Shown here piece after piece: positions 18,887 through 29,217 of a stretch of DNA of 64,000 nt (position 1 is its first letter; each line of letters begins with the position of its first letter). Where the stretch lies: NCBI RefSeq assembly GCF_001646655.1, contig NZ_LPZN01000015.1:1-64000 (forward strand), in the 5' to 3' direction. The notes beneath the pieces were generated by a model. That model searched no databases, was not told where the DNA came from, and was given only the letters and a program-made list of their open reading frames with translations. The stretch is from Rhodococcus gordoniae. Its GTDB lineage: Bacteria > Actinomycetota > Actinomycetes > Mycobacteriales > Mycobacteriaceae. A program made the position numbers and the translations under genes.

Positions 18887-19525
18887 ATGTCCCGGTCGGC
18901 TGAAAACGTTCCGCCACCTCGACCACGCTCGGACCCGGCCGAGGCGGATCACGATGCTGTGACTCCGCCACCTGCTCGCCGAGCCGCCCCGCGAGTGCTC
19001 GAGAGCGCCGTCGGCATGGTTCGTCTGCTTCGCGCACGACGGCTGCACAATCCCCGTAGGAATGTGGGGCAGCGGGTGCGGTTCGCCGACGGCAGTAGCG
19101 CTGTGGTGTATCGCGAGACCCGAGTGGACGACGGCAGAGCAGACGACCCGGCCCTACTGGTGGTCGGATTCGTCCTGCGCGGCATCCGCGGTCCCGGTCA
19201 TCGGGCCTTTCGGCTGGAGAGCTGGCTGAACATTCCGATGTTCGTCGGGTTCCCGGGATTCCGCTCGAAGCTGTGGATGACGCACGACGAGCACGGCTGC
19301 TATCGGGGCATCTACGAATGGGACGGCGCCGAGCGGGCCGCTTCCTACGTGCGCGCCTTGAGTTGGGTACTCGGGTTGGTCAGTGTCACCGGCTCGATCA
19401 GGGCGCACATCGTGCCGGGAGTGCACCGCGACGAGGCACTGAGCCGCCCGGAACTGTTATCGGGTTCGCACGCAGAGAAGACGAAGACGTGGTGGCAGCC
19501 CACGGCCCCGGTCGGCCTGCGCTGA
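18887..19525 (+). CDS. Conserved hypothetical protein, unknown function
   Basis: A 212-residue soluble protein I cannot place in a family. It has a Pro/Arg-rich N-terminus (residues 1-40), then a folded region with PALLVVGFVLRGIRG and FVGFPGFRSKLWMTHDEHG, and a short hydrophobic stretch near residues 160-180. No catalytic motif stands out. The ATG at 18887 follows TGGAG. Its last 37 bases overlap the likely start of the FAD monooxygenase, so the two are co-transcribed and possibly translationally coupled, suggesting a shared substrate or pathway. Confidence 0.65.
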   Translation: MSRSAENVPPPRPRSDPAEADHDAVTPPPARRAAPRVLESAVGMVRLLRARRLHNPRRNVGQRVRFADGSSAVVYRETRVDDGRADDPALLVVGFVLRGIRGPGHRAFRLESWLNIPMFVGFPGFRSKLWMTHDEHGCYRGIYEWDGAERAASYVRALSWVLGLVSVTGSIRAHIVPGVHRDEALSRPELLSGSHAEKTKTWWQPTAPVGLR

Positions 19526-21087
19526 ACCGAGTCGACATCCTGGTCGTCGGTGCCGGTCCCGTCGGTGCCGCGGTGGCGCTGCATGCCCACAGGCACGGTG
19601 CCGGCGTCTGCGTGGCGGAGCGTCGCACCGAGTTGCAGCGGCCCTCCCGCTCGATGCTGTTGTGGTCGCGCACGCTGGAATCACTGCACCGGCTGGGGGT
19701 CGTCCACGAACTCGAATCGCGGTCCCTTGCGCGACTGCGCACACAGCTGCACCTCGGCGAGCGGACGGTCGACGTCGCGCTCGCCGATTTCGCGGTACCG
19801 GATCGGTTCCGGCAACCGCTGATGGTTCGGCAGGCGCTCCTCGAATCGGCACTGCACAGGGCAGTGGCCGACAGTGGAGTTCCCTTGCTGACGGGCGCCG
19901 AGCTCGACGGATTGTGGAACGACCGGGACGGGGTTCTCGCCCGGTTGCGTACCCGTGGCGGGCACCGATACGTGCATTGCCGGTTCCTGGTCGGTTGCGA
20001 CGGGGCGGACAGCACGGTGCGCCGCTCGATTCGGATCCCGTGGCACGGTCACACCTATCGCGAGGAGGCGGTACTCGCGGATCTGGACCTCGAGGATCTG
20101 TCCCCGACCACGGCTCACATCGGGGCGGGCCCTGCCGGCATCGGCTTCCTCTTCCCGGAAGGGGAGCACGAAGCGCGCTGGCGGCTCGTCGCCACCCGGG
20201 CCGCGACCGGAGACGACGTCCCGCCGGGACGCGACGGGCCGCCGGTCTCCGTGTCCGAGATCCGAACCGTGCTCGAGGGAGCGAATCTTCCGGGGCGAGT
20301 GGGCGCGGCAGCGTGGTCGACACGCGTACGGTTGCAGCGCGCTCGGGCGGCCCGATTCCGGTCGGGTCCGGTATTTCTTGCAGGGGACGCGGCCCACGTG
20401 TTCTCACCTGCCGGCGCGCAGGGAGTGAACACCGGGCTGCAGGATGCCGCCAATCTGGGATGGAAGCTTGCTGTCGCGTGCGGCGGTTCGACCGATCCGG
20501 AGCGTCTGCTCGCATCGTACGACGCGGAGCGACGGCCTGTCGCCGACAAGGTCGGCACCCTTACCGAGCTGATCCTGCACGCGGAAGGGGATTCGCGACT
20601 GCCGTTCCGGTTCCTCCGTACCGCCGTGCTGCCGGCGGTGGCCCCGGCCGTGCCCACCCTCTTGCGGCTTCATCTGCTCACCGCGACGGCGGGCGCGACG
20701 CTGTCGCAGGACTGGGTTTCGTACCGCGCCGGCCCGATCACCGAAGGACATCGGTGCCGCGGGGCCGGCCGACTGCAGGCGGGCGACCCGCTTCCGGACA
20801 TCGAGGTGGTCACCCGAGGACGAGCGAGCCGGGTGCACGACCTGACCTGCTCACCGGGTATGCACGTACTGCACGGCCCGGCAACACTTCTGCACCCGGT
20901 ATCCGGGACGGTGCCGGTGACCTGTCATCCGATCGACACATGGCCGCCGCGCCGGATTCTCGCCGTCAGACCGGACGGATACATCGGCTACCGCGACGAC
21001 TCCGGTGATCCGTCCAGCCTGGATCGATGGCTGCGCACGGTAACGGGTACGGCCGAGCCTGCCGGGGCAGGTCGGCCCGGCCGATGA
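19489..21087 (+). CDS. FAD-dependent aromatic-type monooxygenase (PheA/TfdB family)
   Basis: A 532-residue flavoprotein monooxygenase of the class A hydroxylase fold. The Rossmann motif VDILVVGAGPVGAAVALHAH opens the domain, the DG motif is FLVGCDGADSTVRRSI, and the GD motif is VFLAGDAAHVFSPAGAQG followed by NTGLQDAANLGWKLA. A C-terminal thioredoxin-like segment resembles phenol hydroxylase and rifampicin monooxygenase types. The substrate is unknown, probably an aromatic or polyketide-like compound. The start is a GTG at 19489 or 19492, both overlapping the preceding gene. Confidence 0.85.
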   Translation: MVAAHGPGRPALNRVDILVVGAGPVGAAVALHAHRHGAGVCVAERRTELQRPSRSMLLWSRTLESLHRLGVVHELESRSLARLRTQLHLGERTVDVALADFAVPDRFRQPLMVRQALLESALHRAVADSGVPLLTGAELDGLWNDRDGVLARLRTRGGHRYVHCRFLVGCDGADSTVRRSIRIPWHGHTYREEAVLADLDLEDLSPTTAHIGAGPAGIGFLFPEGEHEARWRLVATRAATGDDVPPGRDGPPVSVSEIRTVLEGANLPGRVGAAAWSTRVRLQRARAARFRSGPVFLAGDAAHVFSPAGAQGVNTGLQDAANLGWKLAVACGGSTDPERLLASYDAERRPVADKVGTLTELILHAEGDSRLPFRFLRTAVLPAVAPAVPTLLRLHLLTATAGATLSQDWVSYRAGPITEGHRCRGAGRLQAGDPLPDIEVVTRGRASRVHDLTCSPGMHVLHGPATLLHPVSGTVPVTCHPIDTWPPRRILAVRPDGYIGYRDDSGDPSSLDRWLRTVTGTAEPAGAGRPGR

Positions 21088-21090
21088 CGA

Positions 21091-21129
21091 CGGCCGCTGC
21101 GACCCTCTTGCCGAGAGTCGCAGCGGCCG
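21091..21129. terminator. Bidirectional hairpin between the monooxygenase and fadE5
   Basis: CGGCCGCTGCGAC pairs perfectly with GTCGCAGCGGCCG across a 13-base loop. It lies between the convergent stops at 21087 and 21157. Confidence 0.75.
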
Positions 21130-21156
21130 TTCGCGCTACCGCGGTGAGCGGTTCGA

Positions 21157-22992
21157 TCAGAACGCGGCTTCGTCGAGTTCCATGATGTCGAGGTCGACGT
21201 CGGTGATGATCTGACGCGCGACGCTCAGCTCGGGCAGCACGTTCTTGGCGAAGAAGGACGCTGCCGCGACCTTGCCCTCGTAGAACGCCTTGTCCGCGGC
21301 GTCGGTGCCGGCATCGAGCGCACCGAGGGCGATCTCGGCGTGCTCGAGCAGCAGCCAGCCGATCATCAGGTCGCCGAATGCCTCGAGGAATCGGACGGAG
21401 CCGAGGCCGACCTTGTACAGCTCGGTGGGCTGTTCCTGCGCACCCATGAGGTACTGGGTGAGCGTCGCGACCATCGTCTGGGTCTCGCCGAGCGCGGTGG
21501 CCAGGAGCGTGCGCTCCTTCTTCAGACGCTGGTCGGCATCGTCGCGCTCGACGAACTTCTTGATCTCACCGGCGATGTGGGCGAGCGCCACGCCACGGTC
21601 GCGAGCGATCTTGCGGAAGAAGAAGTCCTGCGCCTGGATGGCCGTGGTGCCCTCGTACAGCGAGTCGATCTTCGAGTCGCGGATGTACTGCTCGATCGGG
21701 TAGTCCTGCAGGAAGCCCGAACCGCCGAGGGTCTGGAGCGAATCCTTCAGGTACTGGTAGGCCCGCTCGGAGCCGCAACCCTTGACGACCGGCAGCAGCA
21801 GGTCGTTGATGCGGTGCGCGAGAGCGGCGTCGGCACCCGAGACCTGCTCGGCGACGACGTCGTCCTGGTGCGCCGCGGTGTACAGGTACACGGCGCGCAG
21901 GCCCTCGGAGTAGGCCTTCTGCATCGCCAGCGAACGCCGCACGTCGGGGTGGTGCATGATCGACACGCGCGGCGCGGTCTTGTCGGACATCTGTGTGAGG
22001 TCGGCGCCCTGGATGCGCTCCTTGGCGTAGTCGAGGGCATTGAGGTAGCCGGTCGACAGGGTCGCGATGGCCTTCGTGCCGACCATCATGCGGGCGTGCT
22101 CGATGACGTCGAACATCTGCGCGATGCCGTTGTGGACCTCGCCGACGAGCCAGCCCTGAGCCGGAACGCCGTGGCCACCGAAGGTGACCTCGCAGGTCGC
22201 GGAGGCATTGAGGCCCATCTTGTGTTCGACGTTGGTGACGAACACGCCGTTGCGCTCGCCCATCTCGTCCTTCTCGAAGTCGAAGTGGAACTTCGGGACG
22301 AAGAACAGCGACAGGCCCTTGGTGCCGGGGCCGGCACCCTCGGGGCGGGCGAGGACGAGGTGGAAGATGTTCTCGAACAGGTCGTCGGAGTCGGCCGAGG
22401 TGATGAACCGCTTGACGCCCTCGATGTGCCAGGAGCCGTCGTCCTGCTTGATCGCCTTGGTGCGACCGGCGCCGACGTCGGAACCGGCGTCGGGCTCGGT
22501 GAGGACCATGGTGGCGCCCCAGCCGCGCTCGACGCAGGTGGCGGCCCACTTCTTCTGCTCATCGGTGCCGTTGTCGTAGAGCACGCCTGCGAAGGCAGGG
22601 CCGGCCGCGTACATGAAGGCCGCGGGCTGGGCGCCGAGCATCATCTCGTTGACGGCCCACAGGAGGCTGCGCGGTGAGTCGGTGCCGCCGAGCTCCTCGG
22701 GGATGCCCATGGACCAGTAACCGGCGTCCCACCAGGCGCGGAACGACTTCTTGAACGGCTCGGGAAGCGACACCGAATGGGTCTCGGGATCGAAGACCGG
22801 CGGGTTGCGGTCGGCGTCGGCGAAGCCTTCGGCCGCCGGCCCCTCGGTCAGTGCCTTGACCTCGGCGAGGATGCCGCGCGCGGTGTCCTCGTCCAGGTCG
22901 CCGAACTTGCCTGCTTCGAGGACCTTCTGAATCTTCAGGAACTCGAACAGATTGAACTCGAGGTCGCGGAGGTTGCTCTTGTAGTGGCCCAT
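21157..22992 (-). CDS. fadE5: Acyl-CoA dehydrogenase FadE5
   Basis: A 611-residue, long-form acyl-CoA dehydrogenase that introduces the trans-2 double bond into acyl-CoA using FAD, passing electrons to ETF. The flavin and substrate motifs [18 protein letters not shown] and [11 protein letters not shown] are clear; the C-terminal half carries the catalytic-base region near [20 protein letters not shown]. The size and extended C-terminus match mycobacterial FadE5 (Rv0244c). A pair of operator-like repeats lies just upstream, sharing a motif with the fabG4/fadA2 promoter. Confidence 0.93.
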   Translation of the reverse strand: MGHYKSNLRDLEFNLFEFLKIQKVLEAGKFGDLDEDTARGILAEVKALTEGPAAEGFADADRNPPVFDPETHSVSLPEPFKKSFRAWWDAGYWSMGIPEELGGTDSPRSLLWAVNEMMLGAQPAAFMYAAGPAFAGVLYDNGTDEQKKWAATCVERGWGATMVLTEPDAGSDVGAGRTKAIKQDDGSWHIEGVKRFITSADSDDLFENIFHLVLARPEGAGPGTKGLSLFFVPKFHFDFEKDEMGERNGVFVTNVEHKMGLNASATCEVTFGGHGVPAQGWLVGEVHNGIAQMFDVIEHARMMVGTKAIATLSTGYLNALDYAKERIQGADLTQMSDKTAPRVSIMHHPDVRRSLAMQKAYSEGLRAVYLYTAAHQDDVVAEQVSGADAALAHRINDLLLPVVKGCGSERAYQYLKDSLQTLGGSGFLQDYPIEQYIRDSKIDSLYEGTTAIQAQDFFFRKIARDRGVALAHIAGEIKKFVERDDADQRLKKERTLLATALGETQTMVATLTQYLMGAQEQPTELYKVGLGSVRFLEAFGDLMIGWLLLEHAEIALGALDAGTDAADKAFYEGKVAAASFFAKNVLPELSVARQIITDVDLDIMELDEAAF

Positions 22993-23050
22993 GTCGTCCG
23001 TGTCTCCCAGTGTGGTGCGGTCCAGCCGGCTTCAAGTACCGCCCAAGTTA

Positions 23051-23089
23051 TTACTCGTCGGTAACATCTCTATGTTACTCGTCAGGCAA
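23051..23089. promoter_or_regulatory. Two operator-like repeats upstream of fadE5
   Basis: TTACTCGTCGGTAA at 23051-23064 and TTACTCGTCAGGCA at 23075-23088 lie 24 bases apart, between the methyltransferase stop and the fadE5 start. The first is a good match to the palindrome at 14635 between fabG4 and fadA2. Confidence 0.65.
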
Positions 23090-23698
23090 CTAACTGCCAA
23101 GGGGCGGTTTCCGTGCCACGACGAGCGCGTCGATCGCCGTTCCCGCGTCGGTTTCCCGATAGCGCCGTTCGGCAATCATGATGTCCAGTCCTCCGTCGAT
23201 TTCGTCGACGAGATCCGTTGGTGTGTAGAGAATTTCCTTGTCCTGCGGTCCGCCCACGCCGTCGTCGGGATTTGTTGCGTCGTGCCCGAGAAATATGAGC
23301 ATTCCTTCAGGTTTCAGCGCATCGACGGCGCGGTCGAGAAGTGCCTTCCGCTGTGGCGGAGGGAAATGAAGGAAGACCGAGAGAATCAAGTCATATTCGC
23401 CGTCGAACGAGTCGGCCGTCACATCACCCCGGACGTAGTGGAGCCGGTCGCGCGAGCGGGACGGTGCCTGTGCGGCGATCCGGCGGGCCTTGTCGAGGGC
23501 GACCTCGGAGAAGTCGACACCCACGACTTCCCAGCCGCGCGTCGCCAACCACAAGGAGTGGCGGCCTTCGCCGCAGCCGAGGTCGAGGGCCCTCCCGTGC
23601 GGTAGTGACGCCACGTGTTCGACGATCACCGGATTGGGCGGCGTGCCCCAGATCATGTCCGACGTCGCGTACTTCTCGTTCCATGCCTGCGCATCCAT
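23090..23698 (-). CDS. Class I SAM-dependent methyltransferase
   Basis: A 202-residue methyltransferase with motif I LDLGCGEGRHSLWLA and the acidic end of strand 2 in GWEVVGVDFSEVALDKAR. DLILSVFLHFPPPQR resembles motif IV of TehB-like and thiopurine-type enzymes. The opening AWNEKYATSDMIWGTPPNP is typical of the TehB/ubiquinone-like small-molecule group. The substrate is unknown. It lies upstream of fadE5 in the same direction, but the operators between them suggest fadE5 has its own promoter. Confidence 0.82.
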   Translation of the reverse strand: MDAQAWNEKYATSDMIWGTPPNPVIVEHVASLPHGRALDLGCGEGRHSLWLATRGWEVVGVDFSEVALDKARRIAAQAPSRSRDRLHYVRGDVTADSFDGEYDLILSVFLHFPPPQRKALLDRAVDALKPEGMLIFLGHDATNPDDGVGGPQDKEILYTPTDLVDEIDGGLDIMIAERRYRETDAGTAIDALVVARKPPLGS

Positions 23699-23861
23699 GC
23701 CCGCGACGCTAGCCCCGCGTCGTGAACGGGACCCCTACTTGCGGTGAGGGTCACGGAAGCACATCGTCGGGGTAGCGCTGTGACGAAATCGTGACCTGCG
23801 ATATCGTGGACCGGATGCGATGTGCCGACACGCGGTGCGTCGAGGAGGAGGAGTTCGTCTG

Positions 23862-24884
<1,023 letters not shown>

Positions 24885-24925
24885 GAAGCAGCGGTAGCAG
24901 TACGACTCGGTAGCAGTATCGACAT

Positions 24926-25633
24926 ATGGCGAGTATTCGCGCGTCGTCCGTTCCCCGTTGGGTCTGGATCCTGTGCTTCATCGTGGTCTCCGTGGCCGTC
25001 GTCCTCCTCGAACCGATGGGGGACGACGAGCCGGGCGGTACCGGCGGGGGCACGGTCGAGAACCCCTCCGAAGCCCTCGAGGCGCTGGCGGCACTGCCCG
25101 TCCGGCCCGCCGAATCGCAGAGTGGCTACGACCGCTCACTGTTCGGCTCGGCCTGGACCGACGAGGTGACCGTCGACCTGGGGCGCAACGGCTGCGACAC
25201 TCGTAACGACATTCTCCGGCGCGACCTCGTCGACGTCTCCTTCGAGTCCGGGAAGAAGCAGTGCACCGTCACCGCCGGCACCCTCGAGGACCCGTACACG
25301 GGGAAGACGATCTCCTTCCGTCGCGGGATCGACACCTCGTCCGCCGTGCAGATCGACCACGTCGTCGCCCTGTCCGATGCGTGGAAGAAGGGCGCCCGCC
25401 ATCTGGACGATCAGGAGAAGCGGAACCTCGCGAACGATCCGCGCAACCTGATCGCCGTCGACGGCCCCACCAACCAGGGCAAGGGCGACTCCGACGCGTC
25501 GGAGTGGCTGCCGCCGAACACCGCCTTCCACTGCGAGTACGTCGTGCGGCAGATCGAGGTGAAGACCGCCTACGAACTGTGGGTCACCCAGGCGGAACAC
25601 GACGCGATGGCGCGGATCCTTGCCTCCTGTTGA
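24926..25633 (+). CDS. Membrane-anchored or secreted HNH-family nuclease (DUF1524-like)
   Basis: A 235-residue protein with an N-terminal signal anchor (residues 12-31) and an extracytoplasmic domain. IDHVVALSDAWKKGA, LANDPRNLIAVDG, and NQGKGDSDASEWLPPN form the DUF1524/HNH-type active-site pattern (D-H ... N ... N). Homologues are widespread in actinobacteria as secreted putative nucleases of unknown substrate. It follows fabH by 41 bases. It may scavenge DNA outside the cell or act on competitor DNA; nothing here decides. Confidence 0.82.
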   Translation: MASIRASSVPRWVWILCFIVVSVAVVLLEPMGDDEPGGTGGGTVENPSEALEALAALPVRPAESQSGYDRSLFGSAWTDEVTVDLGRNGCDTRNDILRRDLVDVSFESGKKQCTVTAGTLEDPYTGKTISFRRGIDTSSAVQIDHVVALSDAWKKGARHLDDQEKRNLANDPRNLIAVDGPTNQGKGDSDASEWLPPNTAFHCEYVVRQIEVKTAYELWVTQAEHDAMARILASC

Positions 25634-25649
25634 TCCCGCCTCCTGCTGA

Positions 25650-27770
25650 TCACCCCTGACGCAGTGCCGCGACGATGTCGTCCTCCGACATCAGTACATG
25701 CGCGGCCGCGGGGCCGAGCGGTACGTAGCTGTCCCGGGAGGTGACCCGGGTGATTCTGCCCGGCCACTCATCGTCGACGAGCGCCGCGACGATCGCTTCG
25801 GCGACACCTCCGCTGCGACGTGTCTCGTCGGCGACCACCACCCGCGCGAAGCGACGGACGTGTTCGAGCAGCGCGGTCGTCGGCAGCGGCGACAACCATT
25901 GCAGGTCGAGGACGGTCGCCGCGACTCCCGCGCGACGGACGGCACGCAGACTCATCGGCACCCCGTTCCCGAAGGTCACCACCAGCACGTCGCGCCCGTT
26001 GCCGTAGGTGCACACCGATCCCGGTGGGAGCCCGGCGGTGTCGGGAACCTGCTGCCACAGTCCGTCGCCGTCGTCGTACAGGTCGCGCCCGTGGTACAGC
26101 GCGATCGGCTCCAGGTACACGCACACCCGGCCCTCCTGACGGGCCAGCTCGACGCACGTACGCAGCAGGGCGCCGGCCGTGGCGGGTGAGCTCGGCACGG
26201 CCAGCACCAGACCCGGGATGTCGCGGAGGACGGCGACGGAATCGTCGTTGTGGAAGTGCCCGCCGAAGCCGCGCTGGTAGGGCAGGCCCGCGATGCGCAC
26301 GACCATCGGATTGCGGTACCGCCCGTCGGAGAAGAACGCCAGGCTCGCCGCTTCGCCGCGCAGTTGGTCCTCGGCGTTGTGCAGATAGGCCAGGTACTGG
26401 ATCTCCGGGATCGGCAACATGCCCGCGACGGCGAAGCCCAGTGCGGTGCCGAGGATCGTCTGCTCGTCGAGCAGGGTGTCGAACACGCGCAGGCGTCCGA
26501 AGCGCTCCTGCAGTCCTCGGGTGACGCCGTAGACCCCGCCCTTGGCGCCGACGTCCTCCCCGAACACGCAGGCGTGGGGGTCCTCCTCGAGGAGCTGCCC
26601 GAGCGTGCGGGTCACGGCCCGGGCGAGGGTGAGCGGTTCACCGGTGGGATGCGGGTCGTCGTCGACGCGCACGAGCCCGGATTCCAGCGGGCGCATCACC
26701 TCGGCGGCCGATGCCAAGCGCGGCGGCCTGCGCAACGAGGCCGCGACTGAGTCGACCTCGACCCGCATCCGCTCGTACCGGTCGAGAACCCCCGCAGCAT
26801 CGAGCACTCCACGCGCGACGAGTTCGCGAGCCGTGCCCACCACAGGGTCCCGTTCGTGATCGGCGGCGAGATCCGACGGATCGCGGTAGGCCGACTCGAC
26901 GTCGGAACCGGCATGACCGAGGAAACGCACCGCCCGCACGTGCAGCAGGAGCGGAGCCCGGGTCGTACGCACCGTCTCCACGGCATCGGTTGCGGCAGTG
27001 AGCATCCCCACCGGATCTGCTCCGTCCGCCGATCGGTACTCGATCCCCGGATACGACGACAGCGACCGCTCGAGCCAACCGGGCGGGGTGGGCACGCTGA
27101 TGCCGAGTCCGTTGTCCTCGCACACCAGCAGCAACGGCAACGGCAACCCGCGATGACGGCAGTAGGCGGCCGCGTTCAGAGCGCCGGCGGCCGTCGAATG
27201 GTTCGCCGAGGCGTCGCCGAAACTGCACACCACCACCGAATCCCACGGCCAGGCCGCGTCGAGCCCGAGACGCCGCATCCGCGGCAATGCGAGGGCCAGG
27301 CCCACGGCGCGCGGCAGGTGCGAGGCGATCGTCGACGTCTGCGGCAGGATGTTCAGCGCGGCGTTGCCGAACACCTTGTGTCGACCGGCCGAGATCGGAT
27401 CGAGCGTGGACGCCGCGCATCCGGCGAGCACGTCGCGGATCGGGGTGCTGCCCTCGGCGAGCGACGCGCGAGCCGCGTAGAAACCGCCCGAACGGTAGTG
27501 CAGCAGAGCGGGATCCGTCACCCGGGTGCACAATCCCAGTGCGGCGTTCGATTCGTGGCCCGCCGACGCGATGGTGTAGAAACCCTCGCCACGTCCTTGC
27601 AGGGTGCGGGCCGCGGCATCGAGGTGCCGCGACTGCACCTGGGCGTCGAAGTACCGCACCAGGAGGTCGTCGCCGACCCGCCGGTCGGCCGGCCGTGACG
27701 GCGGTGCGTGCCCGGGCAGAGCGCGCACCGCGGTGACGAAACGGTCGTCGAGTTCGTCGGCGGCGGTCAC
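25650..27770 (-). CDS. 2-oxoacid dehydrogenase E1, fused alpha and beta subunits
   Basis: A 706-residue thiamine-diphosphate enzyme. Residues about 40-365 are an E1 alpha domain with the ThDP region VVCSFGDASANHSTAAGAL and LLLVCEDNGLGIS; residues about 370-706 are an E1 beta domain with ARAVTRTLGQLLEEDPHACV and FGEDVGAKGGVYGVT. It decarboxylates a 2-oxoacid and transfers the acyl group to a lipoyl E2. Branched-chain or acetoin-type substrates are likely. No E2 or E3 gene lies adjacent. The start is a GTG at 27770 after GAAAGAAGGG. Confidence 0.87.
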   Translation of the reverse strand: MTAADELDDRFVTAVRALPGHAPPSRPADRRVGDDLLVRYFDAQVQSRHLDAAARTLQGRGEGFYTIASAGHESNAALGLCTRVTDPALLHYRSGGFYAARASLAEGSTPIRDVLAGCAASTLDPISAGRHKVFGNAALNILPQTSTIASHLPRAVGLALALPRMRRLGLDAAWPWDSVVVCSFGDASANHSTAAGALNAAAYCRHRGLPLPLLLVCEDNGLGISVPTPPGWLERSLSSYPGIEYRSADGADPVGMLTAATDAVETVRTTRAPLLLHVRAVRFLGHAGSDVESAYRDPSDLAADHERDPVVGTARELVARGVLDAAGVLDRYERMRVEVDSVAASLRRPPRLASAAEVMRPLESGLVRVDDDPHPTGEPLTLARAVTRTLGQLLEEDPHACVFGEDVGAKGGVYGVTRGLQERFGRLRVFDTLLDEQTILGTALGFAVAGMLPIPEIQYLAYLHNAEDQLRGEAASLAFFSDGRYRNPMVVRIAGLPYQRGFGGHFHNDDSVAVLRDIPGLVLAVPSSPATAGALLRTCVELARQEGRVCVYLEPIALYHGRDLYDDGDGLWQQVPDTAGLPPGSVCTYGNGRDVLVVTFGNGVPMSLRAVRRAGVAATVLDLQWLSPLPTTALLEHVRRFARVVVADETRRSGGVAEAIVAALVDDEWPGRITRVTSRDSYVPLGPAAAHVLMSEDDIVAALRQG

Positions 27771-27790
27771 CCCTTCTTTCTACGCCCCGA

Positions 27791-28185
27791 TCACCTCGGA
27801 AGGAGGTGGATCGGACCCCCGTCGTTCGGGAACGGCAACGACGTGAAGTTCATCGGCGCGACGTCGTCGGCCGGCGCGTGCCGGCGGAAACGCAGCAGCA
27901 GATCGTGCAGCACCGTCTCGGTGTCCTTCGCCGCGCGTCGCACGCCACCCGGCACCGGGGTCACCAGCCGCCGGCACTCCTTGATCGCGAGCCTTCGGCG
28001 CCGCCCATGAAGATCTCCGTCGCGAGCCCGAGGGTCGGACGCCGGGCCGTGCTCGTGGTCGCGATGCGTATATGCCGCAACGGGATCGCGCATGTATCTC
28101 GGCGCGTATCCGACGTAGGGGAGGCCACTGTCGCCCGCGGCGGGAGCGAGGCCGGGAGGTGGGGAGCAAGCATCTTCGTCACGGG
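27791..28185 (-). pseudogene. Cytochrome P450 remnant with large internal deletion
   Basis: One frame, reading leftward from about 28185, gives AGDSGLPYVGYAPRYMRDPV, like the proline-rich N-terminus of bacterial P450s, and at its end TETVLHDLLLRFRRHAPADD then FTSLPFPNDGGPIHLLPR, like the P450 C-terminus. The roughly 300 residues between, including the I helix and the heme-cysteine motif, are missing. No convincing start codon is seen. The stretch accounts for most of the 550-base gap between the E1 gene and the hydrolase. Confidence 0.55.
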
Positions 28186-28320
28186 CGCATCTCCGGGTGG
28201 TCGGATCCGACGCCGGCTGTAGTCGGATTCCGATGTAGCGTGCATCACATCTCGGTTGCATCGATTCGTCCCACGGAACGGACACTGGTCGGGCGTGCGG
28301 GTGCGTGCCATGCTGACGCC

Positions 28321-29217
28321 ATGGACGTCGAACGCCCCAAGCTCGAAGGCACCGTCGCGGTCGGGGAGGGCCGGCGGCTCGGTTTCGCCGAGTTCGGTTC
28401 GGCGCAAGGCCGGACGGTGTTCTGGCTGCACGGCACACCCGGCGCGCGCCGGCAGGTGCCCATCGAGGCCCGCGCCTTCGCCGAACGGAACCACCTCCGC
28501 CTCATCGGGATCGATCGCCCGGGGATCGGCTCGTCGACGCCGCACATCTACGAGAACGTCCTGGCGTTCAGCGACGACCTGCGCATCGTCGCCGACACTC
28601 TCGGTGTCGACCGCATGGCCCTCGTCGGCCTGTCCGGCGGCGGGCCGTACACCCTCGCCGCGGCCTACGCGTTGCGCGAACGAGTCGTCGCGGCCGCGGT
28701 CCTCGGCGGTGTGGCACCGGTCGTCGGTCCCGAGGCGATCGGCAGCAACCTGATGAAGCTGGGCACCTTCGTCGCGCCGGCGCTGCAGACCGCGAGCGTC
28801 CCGATCGGCGTGGCGGTGAGCGCGGCGATCCGCGTGGTGCGCCCGTTCGCGTCACCGATCATCGACCTGTACGGGCGGCTGTCACCCGAGGCCGACCGTC
28901 GGCTGCTCGCCCGCCCCGAGTTCAAGGCGATGTTCCTCGACGACCTGCTCAACGGCAGCCGACGTCAGATCTCCGCGCCGTTCTCCGACATCGTCGTGTT
29001 CACCCGCGACTGGGGTTTCCGCGTCTCCGACGTGAAGGTGCCCGTGCGGTGGTGGCACGGCGACACCGACCACATCATCCCGATCGAGCACGGTCTGCAC
29101 GTGGTGGATCTGCTGCCCGACGCACAGTTCCACCACCTGCCCGGAGAAAGCCATCTCGGTGGTCTCGGTGCGTCGGAGGAGATCCTCACTACTGTTCTGG
29201 AGTTGTGGGGCGACTGA
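28321..29217 (+). CDS. Alpha/beta hydrolase
   Basis: A 298-residue alpha/beta-hydrolase. The oxyanion region is VFWLHGTPGARRQVP, the nucleophile elbow is LVGLSGGGPYTLAAAY (Ser), and the late acid and histidine are in WWHGDTDHIIP and LPGESHLGGLG. The substrate is unknown; esterase, lipase or epoxide-type functions are all possible. The 3' end overlaps the membrane UspA gene on the other strand by 29 bases. Confidence 0.82.
   Translation: MDVERPKLEGTVAVGEGRRLGFAEFGSAQGRTVFWLHGTPGARRQVPIEARAFAERNHLRLIGIDRPGIGSSTPHIYENVLAFSDDLRIVADTLGVDRMALVGLSGGGPYTLAAAYALRERVVAAAVLGGVAPVVGPEAIGSNLMKLGTFVAPALQTASVPIGVAVSAAIRVVRPFASPIIDLYGRLSPEADRRLLARPEFKAMFLDDLLNGSRRQISAPFSDIVVFTRDWGFRVSDVKVPVRWWHGDTDHIIPIEHGLHVVDLLPDAQFHHLPGESHLGGLGASEEILTTVLELWGD

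Noticed and set aside
28072-28320. Upstream extension of the hydrolase at 28321
   Set aside because: The extension is Arg-rich and overlaps the P450 remnant; the fold begins properly at the ATG 28321.
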